From NCBI GenBank assembly GCA_043421945.1, contig JBHOGO010000057.1, positions 1-30,283 of the forward strand: 30,283 nt of DNA, in the 5' to 3' direction. The notes beneath the pieces are model-generated. The model was not told where the DNA came from. It ran no database searches and saw nothing but the letters and a program-made list of their open reading frames with translations. Made by a program: the position numbers and the translations under genes. Shown in pieces: positions 23,697-30,283 of the stretch; within the stretch, counting starts at the first letter, position 1; every line of letters starts with the position of its first letter. This stretch comes from Thaumasiovibrio sp043421945 (GTDB taxonomy: Bacteria; Pseudomonadota; Gammaproteobacteria; Enterobacterales; Vibrionaceae).

Positions 23697-24830
23697 ATGG
23701 ATACCATCAATTTCAAAGACCTTCAAAGAATGGTCGAAATCAACTCTTGGACACACAATAAGTCAGGTGTAGATCAGTATGGTCGCTTAATGGCTAATTG
23801 GCTTACCACACTCGGATTCAGCCTCGAAGTTTTCGAACGAGAGAGCGTTGGTAACCACCTTCTGTTTTGTAGCCGTCACCAAGAGGGTGCTCCTCGGTTA
23901 CTCCTATTGGGGCACTTAGATACCGTCTTTCCACCCAATACCTTTACTGCATTCAATGAAGACGAAGAGTGGGTTTACGGCCCTGGGACTTGTGATATGA
24001 AGGGCGGAAATTTTGTCGCACTATCAGCACTGCGTCGCCTACATGCCGAGCAAGGACAAGTATGCAATATCGATCTACTCCTCGTCAGTGACGAAGAGAC
24101 AGGAAGTGACGATAGTAAGCTCGTCACAAAGCAACTTGCCAATCACTATAGTGCATGCCTTGATTTTGAGGCAGCAGGCGCTAATCACGAAGTAGTGGAT
24201 GGGCGAAAAGGAGTAGCAACATTTTGCGTCAATATTGAAGGTATTGCCGCTCACGCTGGCAACTGCTATCTCGAAGGTAGAGATGCCAACCTTGCCGCTG
24301 CCAAACTACTCATTGAGCTAACAGCACTGACTGATATTGATAAAGGCACCACCGTCAACGTGGGAAAAATGGAAGGCGGAATAAGTACCAACACCATCTC
24401 CCCTCATGCTCAACTGATGGTCGAAGTACGATTTACCCAGAACACTGAACAAGCACGTGTATTAGAAGACATTCCAGCACTGATCAATGCATGCCATCTT
24501 AATGGCATTAAAGCAAGTTACAGCGGTGGTCTACAACGTGACGTAATGACACAAACTCCTGAGCAAGAACAATTGCTTCATTTAATCGGTAATGTGATTG
24601 GCTACCCACTACTAACAGAGCAGCGTGGCGGAGTGAGTGATGCGAATGTCACCGCTGGTGCAGGCGTCCCAACACTCGATGGCTTTGGTCCATTTGGAGA
24701 TGGCGACCACACCGAACACGAACGGGCATTAAAGAGTAGTTTTGTAAGACGAACAGAAGAGGTCACGGCGATTTTAAAGCTCTTTAGTGAAGATCTTGTG
24801 GGCAATAAACTCACTTGCCAGTCGTCATAA
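23697..24830 (+). CDS. M20-family metallopeptidase, glutamate carboxypeptidase (CPG2)-like
   Basis: 377 aa from the ATG at 23697, which has GGAAGGA 8 nt upstream; the ATG at 23661 has its nearest ribosome site 13 nt away and is less likely. The two-zinc catalytic set is visible: GHLDTVF (H73, D75), GPGTCDMKGG (bridging D100), SDEETGS (E133 general base, E134), CLDFEAA (E158) and DGDHTEHE with the final histidine (H341). The middle third (about 170-285) is the dimerisation lid with AHAG. The motif GPGxxDMKGG and layout match peptidase M20A, which includes carboxypeptidase G2, an enzyme removing C-terminal glutamate from folates. Substrate not proven. No signal peptide. The leader contains a GTTTCGC/GCGAAAC inverted repeat (23647-23670). 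Confidence 0.88.
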   Translation: MDTINFKDLQRMVEINSWTHNKSGVDQYGRLMANWLTTLGFSLEVFERESVGNHLLFCSRHQEGAPRLLLLGHLDTVFPPNTFTAFNEDEEWVYGPGTCDMKGGNFVALSALRRLHAEQGQVCNIDLLLVSDEETGSDDSKLVTKQLANHYSACLDFEAAGANHEVVDGRKGVATFCVNIEGIAAHAGNCYLEGRDANLAAAKLLIELTALTDIDKGTTVNVGKMEGGISTNTISPHAQLMVEVRFTQNTEQARVLEDIPALINACHLNGIKASYSGGLQRDVMTQTPEQEQLLHLIGNVIGYPLLTEQRGGVSDANVTAGAGVPTLDGFGPFGDGDHTEHERALKSSFVRRTEEVTAILKLFSEDLVGNKLTCQSS

Positions 24831-24846
24831 TATACCTATCTCAGCG

Positions 24847-24872
24847 CTCGTTGCCATCAAACAGGCAGCGAG
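24847..24872 (+). terminator. Hairpin downstream of the M20 gene
   Basis: CTCGTTGCC (24847-24855) pairs with GGCAGCGAG (24864-24872) over 9 bp, including one G-U. No T-run follows, so it may be a weak or Rho-assisted end rather than a classical terminator. The tRNA-Ser repeat hairpin further down would also stop plus-strand transcription. Confidence 0.45.
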
Positions 24873-24912
24873 AACATAGCCCCTCTCAGACGATATTTAC
24901 ATTGTAAATTTC

Positions 24913-25093
24913 GAGGGCTAGGAAGGTTTGTGCAAATCCTATCGGCTATCTTCCAGATGAAAAAAGCCCGCTATAAATAGCAGTTTTTCGATTGTGGTGG
25001 AGCCAGGATATGGAATAGGGGGATTTGTACAAATCCTATCGGCTACCTTTCAGATGTGAAAAAGCCCGCTATAAATAGCGGGCTTTTCGAATG
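24913..25093 (-). repeat. tRNA-Ser 3'-end-mimic repeats (site B)
   Basis: One near-complete unit (tRNA-end-like start TGGTGGAGCC at 24995 on the plus strand) and a partial one (from about 24913) lie behind the second tRNA-Ser. Spacing to the true tRNA end at 25094 is 99 bp, as at site A. The same elements recur: GC stem, GAAAGRTAGCC-like box, palindrome TTTGTACAAA and CTCCACCA end on the minus strand. A short palindrome ATTTACA/TGTAAAT lies just outside at about 24896-24910. Confidence 0.8.
25060..25088 (-). terminator. Terminator of tRNA-Ser, site B
   Basis: The same 12-bp stem as at site A (arms 25061-25072 and 25075-25086), located directly behind the tRNA and followed by T residues. Confidence 0.85.
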
Positions 25094-25184
25094 TGGCGGA
25101 GGGATAGGGATTTGAACCCTAGAAGGGCTATTAACCCTTGCCGGTTTTCAAGACCGGTGCTTTCGACCACTCAGCCATCCCTCC
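25094..25184 (-). tRNA. tRNA-Ser (UGA)
   Basis: Second identical copy of the 91-nt tRNA-Ser(UGA) at 12035-12125, with the same anticodon, variable arm and encoded CCA. Confidence 0.97.
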
Positions 25185-25195
25185 GTATGGGGCGC

Positions 25196-25224
25196 ATAAT
25201 AGCGACTCCCCCCACAGGTGTAAA
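25196..25224 (-). promoter_or_regulatory. Promoter of tRNA-Ser, site B
   Basis: Minus-strand -35 TTTACA (25219-25224), 17-bp spacer and -10 TATTAT (25196-25201), followed by GCGCCCC. The hexamers match the site A promoter although the spacer sequence differs, so only functional positions are conserved. Confidence 0.8.
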
Positions 25225-25343
25225 GCAAGAAATGACAGACAAAGTGCCAAGTGATTAAATACCCACCAAGACGTCGAATTTTCCATCATAATGCCGCTTC
25301 GTATATCGCCCCATATTAAAGATATGGCGCTGTGCTAATGGCT

Positions 25344-26225
25344 TTACAGTGCACTTTCCAGATGGTGTTGACGGTACTCTCTTGGAGACTTGTTCGTTTG
25401 TTTGCGAAAAGCTCGAGAGAAATAGTTACTGTCGTTATAACCGCAACTCAACGCAATTTTGTGAATATTGAGGTTGTAATGACTTTTTAAGAGCTCCTTC
25501 GCATGGGCTATCCGCTTGTTGCTCAAGTACTGACTAGGCGTAGTTTGAAAATATTGATGAAACAAGCGCTCCAGCTGCCGAGAGCTGAGAAAGCTTTTGG
25601 TCGCGATATCTTGCGCTCGCAGGCTAGGATCCGCGTACTGCTGCTCAATGAAGGAGATAGCGCGAGCTAGTGCCAATGTATTTTTATGCCTAGGATTGGT
25701 TTTTTCAGGATAACTGCGTACAAGAAGTACCGCCAAATGTTGCAGCATAGCGCTTAATACAGACTCAAACCCTAATTCTGCGCGATGATATTCACTGTGT
25801 ATCTCATCTAAAAGTGATGTCAATCGATCGAGTACTGGTCCCTGTATGTTCAAATAGGGAATACCGCTAGCTTGCTCTCTAGCGAGAGGGTCGATATTAA
25901 ACAGAGCCTGATAGCCCGGTAGCATACGCATTTGCGGCGTTTCAAAATAGGGCTTACTTCCATCGAACATCAGGTTATACAACTTCAATTCATTAGCATG
26001 CTTAAAACCGTGTGCAACTTGGCCATTAATAACAAACACATCGCCCGCTTTTATCGTTGAACGTTGCTCGCCAACAATATGTTCTGCTTGCCCTGATAAT
26101 ACGATCATCAACTCGGAAAAGTCATGGCGATGTAAATGGAATGCACCATCGTGTATTGCTGGCTGAATACAAAACGGGACATCAGGATGGCGAAGGTGAG
26201 AGCTCAGTCTATAAGTCGTTATCAT
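25344..26225 (-). CDS. AraC-family transcriptional regulator with cupin sensor domain
   Basis: 293 aa. The N-terminal half is an AraC-type cupin (FHLHRHDFSELMIVLSGQ, then IKAGDVFVINGQVAHGF), which binds the effector, usually a sugar. The C-terminal 100 residues hold two helix-turn-helix motifs: LRAQDIATKSFLSSRQLERLF and IHKIALSCGYNDSNYFSRAFRK, ending in the family signature TNKSPREYR. Sensor layout resembles RhaS/RhaR and related sugar regulators. It is divergent from a GH3 glycosidase gene 90 bp away, so it most likely controls that gene in response to a beta-glucoside-type sugar. Start ATG at 26225 has no clear ribosome-binding site. A hairpin CCATAT/ATATGG (25311-25327) follows the stop codon. 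Confidence 0.92.
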   Translation of the reverse strand: MITTYRLSSHLRHPDVPFCIQPAIHDGAFHLHRHDFSELMIVLSGQAEHIVGEQRSTIKAGDVFVINGQVAHGFKHANELKLYNLMFDGSKPYFETPQMRMLPGYQALFNIDPLAREQASGIPYLNIQGPVLDRLTSLLDEIHSEYHRAELGFESVLSAMLQHLAVLLVRSYPEKTNPRHKNTLALARAISFIEQQYADPSLRAQDIATKSFLSSRQLERLFHQYFQTTPSQYLSNKRIAHAKELLKSHYNLNIHKIALSCGYNDSNYFSRAFRKQTNKSPREYRQHHLESAL

Positions 26226-26243
26226 GTCGATATAGTGCTAGTT

Positions 26244-26276
26244 CTTGTCGGTTTTGACAAGGTTCATGATCACAAG
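26244..26276. promoter_or_regulatory. Candidate operator between the AraC-type regulator and the GH3 gene
   Basis: CTTGTC (26244-26249) and GACAAG (26256-26261) form a perfect inverted repeat with a 6-bp spacer. A further CACAAG half-site lies at 26271-26276, 15 bp from the preceding one. The position between the divergent starts suits binding by the adjacent AraC-type regulator, though AraC sites are more often direct repeats. Confidence 0.4.
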
Positions 26277-26315
26277 AAGCTTTAAGGTAAGGAAAATTAC
26301 TTAGGGATAGCTATC

Positions 26316-28517
26316 ATGAATCATCCATATCAAAACCCGAAACTCAGTATTGCACAACGTGTCGATGACCTTTTATCTCATATGACAGTCGAAGAAAAAG
26401 TCGGTCAGATGATGCAGCTTCCTGCTCATGACCCAGCACTTGTCGAAAGCCTAGAAGTGATGAATGTTGGTAGTTACCTTCACTGTACTGGTGAGCAACC
26501 AAAACAACTTCAAGACCGGGCTGCCAATACGAGGCTCGGGATCCCGCTAATATTTGGAATTGACGCCATTCATGGTCACTGCTTTGAAAATGAAGCAACC
26601 ATCTTCCCTACTCAACTCGGCGCTTCTTGCTCTTGGGATAAACACTTAATGGAAAGCATGGGTAAAGTAACCGCGCTAGAAGCACGCGCGGCAGGACAGC
26701 ACTGGACATTTTCTCCTGTTCTTTGCGTCGCTCGAGACCCTCGCTGGGGCCGAGTGGATGAAACCTATGGTGAAGATCCTTGGTTAATTGGCGAGCTTGC
26801 AGCCTCTACCATTGTTGGCTACCAAGGTAACGACTTCAAAAGTGAACATTCAATCCTCGCTTGTGCAAAACACTACGTTGGCTACGGTGAAACATTGGGG
26901 GGGCGTGACTCTTATGAAGCTGACACTTCCAAAAGAAAACTGTTATCACTGTTTTTGCCTCCATTTGAAAAAGCAGTTAAGCAGGCGAATTGCGCCACAT
27001 TAATGACCGGCTATCAAGCGATAGATGGAGTCCCTTGTACTGCAAATTCTTGGCTTTTAAAAGAAGTGGCTAAAGATAGTTGGGGACTTGACGGCTTTAT
27101 TGTCACGGACTGGAATAATGTCGGTTCATTGCATGATAAACAGGGTGTTGCCGCAAATATGAAAGAGGCCTGTTACCAAGCTTTAGTCGGCGGTAACGAC
27201 ATGATGATGACGACCCCAGAGTTTTATCAATCCGCGCTTGAATTGATTAAAGAGGGCCGAATAGATATCTCACTCATAGATGACTCTGTTAGTCGAATAT
27301 TAACGGCCAAATTTAAACTCGGGCTTTTTGACGAGAATCGCTATACCTCAATGGAGCGAAAAAAGCTGCTTGGCAGTGAGCAAGCATGGGAGCTATCACT
27401 AGAGGCTAGCCGTAAAGGTCTTGTGCTACTGAAAAATGATGGCTTGCTCCCCCTTGATGCTGCCCAGATAAAAAAAGTTCTCGTCGTTGGCCCTAACGCT
27501 GACGATGTAATCGCTCAGCTGGGTGACTGGTCTTTTGGCTCGATGCAAGCGGGTGCCTCTGGCGATAGTTACCACCGCCACCAAACCATTACCCCATTAG
27601 TAGGCCTTCAAAAAATGGGGAAAACGCTAGGGTTTGAGGTCGAATATGTCAAAGGTGCAGACTGTTTAGATGTTGAGTTTGAAGAGCTCGAAAAAGCACG
27701 TGTTGCTGCCGAAAATGCCGATATTGTGATTGCTTGTGTTGGGGATACCTTAAAGCAAAATGGGGAATTTCATGACCGCGCTAATTTAGACCTCAGTGGC
27801 TATCAAAGTAAATTACTCGATATTATTGATGGTACAGGGACACCAATTGTTGGTGTGCTCGTGGCATCAAAGCCACTGACAATCCCACGAATGGCCGAAC
27901 AATCTCAAGCCGTTGTGTGTGCTTTCAATCCTGGCTGTAAGGGCGGACAAGCATTAGCAGAACTCCTATTTGGCCACTATAACCCAAGCGGTAAACTGAC
28001 AATTTCATTCCCGCATCATGTGGGACAGGTACCCGTGTATTACAACAAGTATGTAGGCTGGCATGCCAGTTTAGAGGCCGACCTTGGTGGTCAAGAGCGT
28101 TATATTGATATGCCAGAAACTCCACTCTTTGTGTTTGGTGAAGGGATGTCATTCACTGAGTATGAATATTCTGATCTTCACATTGAAAACCCACTGCTTT
28201 CCGCAGGAGAAGACCTTCAGTTTAGTATTAAGGTCTCTAACGTGGGTAACAGAGATGGAGAAGAGATCATTCAGGCTTACTTCAACGATTTATTCAGCTC
28301 AGTAACGACAGAAATTAAAAATCTGCGTGCCTTTGAGCGTATCGCTCTTAAAGCTGGAGAGTCTAAAGTGGTTAAGATGCGGATTGCTTATGATGACTTA
28401 GCTCTCGTTAATTCAGCTTTAGAGCGTGTCGTCGAACCGGGTGATTTTGAATTGATGGTTGGAGCAAGTTCGAAAGATGACGACTTAATCACAGCAGAAT
28501 TTGCGGTTATGGCTTAA
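26316..28517 (+). CDS. Glycoside hydrolase family 3 beta-glucosidase-like enzyme
   Basis: 733 aa, BglX-like. The N-terminal TIM-barrel has MTVEEKVGQMMQL, GIDAIHGH, VLCVARDPRWGRVDETYGEDP and AKHYVGYG, and the nucleophile D265 in GFIVTDW. The second alpha/beta sandwich domain begins near GLVLLKNDGLLPL and carries VVGPNAD, and a C-terminal FN3-like domain covers about 640-733. Family members retain configuration and release glucose or other sugars from the non-reducing end of beta-glucosides. No signal peptide is present, so an intracellular enzyme acting on imported oligosaccharides or glycosides is expected, in contrast to periplasmic E. coli BglX. GGGAT lies about 9 nt before the ATG. Divergent AraC-type regulator suggests substrate induction. 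No dedicated transporter is seen next to it. Confidence 0.93.
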   Translation: MNHPYQNPKLSIAQRVDDLLSHMTVEEKVGQMMQLPAHDPALVESLEVMNVGSYLHCTGEQPKQLQDRAANTRLGIPLIFGIDAIHGHCFENEATIFPTQLGASCSWDKHLMESMGKVTALEARAAGQHWTFSPVLCVARDPRWGRVDETYGEDPWLIGELAASTIVGYQGNDFKSEHSILACAKHYVGYGETLGGRDSYEADTSKRKLLSLFLPPFEKAVKQANCATLMTGYQAIDGVPCTANSWLLKEVAKDSWGLDGFIVTDWNNVGSLHDKQGVAANMKEACYQALVGGNDMMMTTPEFYQSALELIKEGRIDISLIDDSVSRILTAKFKLGLFDENRYTSMERKKLLGSEQAWELSLEASRKGLVLLKNDGLLPLDAAQIKKVLVVGPNADDVIAQLGDWSFGSMQAGASGDSYHRHQTITPLVGLQKMGKTLGFEVEYVKGADCLDVEFEELEKARVAAENADIVIACVGDTLKQNGEFHDRANLDLSGYQSKLLDIIDGTGTPIVGVLVASKPLTIPRMAEQSQAVVCAFNPGCKGGQALAELLFGHYNPSGKLTISFPHHVGQVPVYYNKYVGWHASLEADLGGQERYIDMPETPLFVFGEGMSFTEYEYSDLHIENPLLSAGEDLQFSIKVSNVGNRDGEEIIQAYFNDLFSSVTTEIKNLRAFERIALKAGESKVVKMRIAYDDLALVNSALERVVEPGDFELMVGASSKDDDLITAEFAVMA

Positions 28518-28527
28518 ATTTGATGCG

Positions 28528-28566
28528 TGAAACATGCCGAATGGCAATGAACTTTGGCATGTTTCA
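28528..28566 (+). terminator. Stem-loop after the GH3 gene
   Basis: TGAAACATGCC (28528-28538) pairs perfectly with GGCATGTTTCA (28556-28566). An internal alternative hairpin TGCC-GAAT-GGCA could form instead. No long T-run follows, so termination strength is uncertain. Confidence 0.5.
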
Positions 28567-28672
28567 ACATTCATACCAATCAATACTCATACCAGGCAAC
28601 GTTTGTACCAAGCAGCATTAACACCTTCTAATGAGCCACTGGGTTTACAGTGTGAGCCGTTGACTTATTGAC

Positions 28673-28700
28673 AAAAAAACACCGCTAAAAAGCGGTGTTT
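28673..28700 (-). terminator. Terminator of the small lysine-rich protein gene
   Basis: A 10-bp perfect stem (AAACACCGCT/AGCGGTGTTT, loop AAAA). On the minus strand seven T follow the GGTG side. It lies about 70 nt after the small ORF's stop codon and may also catch GH3 transcripts from the other side. Confidence 0.85.
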
Positions 28701-28771
28701 AATCATCTTGCACGTATCCAAGCTACTTCAAGATACTGGACTCAGAGGCTTGAAGTCGATTGGCTACAGGC

Positions 28772-28885
28772 TTATTTAGCGGCTTTAAGTGCTTTTTTAA
28801 GCTGCTTCAGTTTGCCTTCTTGCTTGCTGATTTTAGCTTTACGCGCTTTGATTTCTTTTTTAAGCGCTTTCACTTTCTTAGACAT
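28772..28885 (-). CDS. 37-aa lysine-rich, probably coiled-coil small protein
   Basis: The frame from the ATG at 28885 begins MSKKVKALKKEIKARKAK and ends KKALKAAK; 16 of 37 residues are lysine. It has AAGGAC about 6 nt before the start and a strong terminator after it, so it is very likely a real expressed gene despite its size. The 3-4 spacing of Val, Leu, Ile and Ala suggests one amphipathic helix or a small coiled coil. High positive charge fits contact with nucleic acid, ribosome or anionic membrane, but no function is known to me. It is transcribed towards the GH3 gene. Predicted cytoplasmic. Confidence 0.8.
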   Translation of the reverse strand: MSKKVKALKKEIKARKAKISKQEGKLKQLKKALKAAK

Positions 28886-29100
28886 AATAGGTCCTTAATA
28901 TCTATATTGAGTTTTAATGCTAAATATCGACGTAAATACCGATGCTTAGCACCTTTGCTGAATAGCCGTACCGACTATCCAGAAATCTGCAGCGCAATAA
29001 GCACCACAAATGCATATACAATGTATCTACATTTATGGATTCCCTCAACCCTAAGGGGTATTTATTCGTGCTGTATCACATAAATTAAGGCGGCACCTGC

Positions 29101-29725
29101 CTAACGATTAGAGTAAAAGAGAACATCCTCTACCAATGATTGGTTTGAGGCTCTATTCATATTCACAAGAAAGCCTTCAAATAAATCGCAAAATTTCACA
29201 TAGTTGGCATCGATATAGTAATAACGGCTATTTTTACATACCCTCCCCACAACTTGCTTCGCAGGCCGAAAAACAATGCTCCAATGCGTAGTATCATCCC
29301 GTAGCGTAAACTCATCTCGTACATGTGCCGAATAATCCGTATTCAAGGCAGAAGAATAAAACATCAGCAATTCATGTGCGCTGGGAGAATGAAAACAACG
29401 TTCGGCAAGTGTAGCCCCACATCGATGTGACACCATCACACAAAATGGATTAACGCTGTACTTCATCATAGAGAAAATGCGTTGTCGCTGCTGAGGGGTT
29501 GGCATTGTTGCTAAATGTAGCCTCCCTTTGGCCTCGTAACGAATGATCCCCGTTTCCGACATTACATTAATAATAGACACCTCATCAGCCACACTCTGCA
29601 TATGGTCAGGAAGAATAACTGCAATCGCACGGTGAAAGCGCTTTTTGTCTACTTCAGAACGCTGTAAGTCTATCAACCGCCCATCAGGCAAAATATACCC
29701 GCCTCGACTTACCCACTCTGTGGTG
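29101..29725 (-). CDS. Hypothetical protein adjacent to or interrupted by a group II intron
   Basis: A frame of 196 codons from a TTG at 29691. It stays open upstream through about 11 further codons (TTEWVSRGGYI before LPDGRLIDLQ) to the intron's 3' boundary near 29725, so the true 5' end is probably beyond the intron and outside the window. The sequence contains a cysteine- and aromatic-rich region (NSRYYYIDANYVKFCDLFEGF) but no family I recognise. Alternatively translation begins at the TTG, which has a GAGG-like stretch about 12 nt upstream, and the intron merely lies in front. No signal peptide or membrane segment. Confidence 0.55.
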
Positions 29726-30283
29726 GTGAGTAGACCAGAGGAATTTCACCTCTAGCCTCTCGCAGAACCGTACGTGATACTCTCATATCATACGGCTCCC
29801 ATTACCCAATCGTTGATCTTCAAAGTAATGCCAGTGGATGAATAAGCGTGAATGACTTTTAGCCACATGCCTTAACCAGTGCGCACTTTTCCGTTTATGC
29901 CCTGCAAGACGTTTGTATTTTCGTCTTGCCCAGCGTCCTAGCCTGAGTTCCATGTAATTGGCTAGTTTTCTCATTTCAGTGGGGTAAAAGAAACCATAAT
30001 ATTGGAACCATCCACGCAGTCTTGGATTATACCGACGTGATAGCTCCTCCAACGTCGCGGGAGTTCTTACTGATAAGCGCCACCCTTTAATACATGATCG
30101 CATGGATTTCAGTGCATCATCACTAACTGCTGGTAGGAAGCTGCTAAACAACACTCCTTCCTTGTTTTTAGCTTTTCTCGACCTGAAAGTGAAGCCTAGA
30201 AAAGTGAAATCCGTGACTTTGTGAGTTAGAGGTCGATTACTATCCTTACAATACACGATCTTTGACTTGGTTGGATGCATAGT
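29726..30283 (-). mobile_element. 3' part of a bacterial group II intron
   Basis: Contains the end of the maturase gene and RNA domains V and VI, then exon sequence. Domain V (29765-29798) is a canonical 34-nt helix: 8-bp basal stem GAGCCGTA/TACGGTTC with the AGC triad, a 2-nt bulge (CG) and a GAGA tetraloop on the upper stem. Domain VI follows with AGAGG/CCTCT and a TCTACTC segment carrying a plausible branch-point A. The 3' boundary is placed after CTCAC because group II introns end in AY; it could shift by a few nucleotides. The 5' part lies outside the window. Confidence 0.9.
29783..30283 (-). CDS. ltrA: Group II intron-encoded reverse transcriptase/maturase, C-terminal part
   Basis: About 165 visible C-terminal residues; the frame is open at the window edge. 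HPTKSKIVYCKD and DFTFLGFTFR are the last reverse-transcriptase blocks, followed by the thumb/maturase (X) domain with LEELSRRYNPRLRGWFQYYG and a basic LGRWARRKYKRLAGHKRKSAHWL region. No HNH endonuclease follows, so the protein ends after the maturase region; such introns often use replication forks or other nicks for retrohoming. The stop codon lies inside domain V of the intron RNA, a compact arrangement. The protein helps splicing and carries out target-primed reverse transcription. Confidence 0.95.
   Translation of the reverse strand, partial: TMHPTKSKIVYCKDSNRPLTHKVTDFTFLGFTFRSRKAKNKEGVLFSSFLPAVSDDALKSMRSCIKGWRLSVRTPATLEELSRRYNPRLRGWFQYYGFFYPTEMRKLANYMELRLGRWARRKYKRLAGHKRKSAHWLRHVAKSHSRLFIHWHYFEDQRLGNGSRMI

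Noticed and set aside
28549..28670. Repeated ATACCA/ACCA words as a short tandem repeat
   Set aside because: The words are irregularly spaced and too short to form a convincing repeat array.

Overview
The window looks like a chromosomal segment of a Vibrio or close relative (gammaproteobacterium, AT-leaning). Three things point there: the conserved uvrY-uvrC-pgsA-tRNA(Gly/Cys/Leu) block also known from E. coli, several c-di-GMP proteins, and many closely spaced duplicated tRNA genes. The assignment comes from gene content and remembered family sequences, not from a search.

Layout. 1-114: right end of an IS200/IS605-type element. 267-2296: accessory genes on the minus strand (a SAM methyltransferase preceded by a possible 24-codon ORF, and an alpha/beta hydrolase). 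2297-3103: no convincing gene, but an orphan minus-strand terminator that may end a small RNA. 3104-5084: seven tRNA genes in two minus-strand units, each with its own promoter and terminator, with yajD (HNH family) on the plus strand between them. 5166-9636: an EAL-domain protein, then pgsA, uvrC and uvrY. 10418-11521: a BamA/TamA-like outer-membrane barrel behind a long leader. 12035-25184: about 13 kb bounded by two tRNA-Ser(UGA) genes in the same orientation, each followed by about 99-bp repeats that mimic the tRNA 3' end.

The tRNA-Ser-bounded segment holds two minus-strand operons and one divergent gene. The first operon encodes a REC-GGDEF-EAL response regulator, a periplasmic-binding lipoprotein and a membrane histidine kinase; together they look like a complete ligand-to-c-di-GMP pathway. 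The second encodes two ATP-grasp enzymes and an M14 zinc carboxypeptidase with fibronectin-type domains; an M20 carboxypeptidase is divergent. Two bond-forming and two bond-cleaving enzymes with no visible substrate gene suggest an uncharacterised amino-acid or peptide ligation/removal system, possibly acting on acidic residues. This is the most interesting part of the window.

25344-28885: an AraC-type regulator divergent from a cytoplasmic GH3 glycosidase, then a 37-aa lysine-rich protein. 29101-30283: an unrecognised gene whose 5' side abuts the 3' end of a group II intron; domains V and VI and the C-terminus of the maturase are visible, and the intron continues past the window edge.
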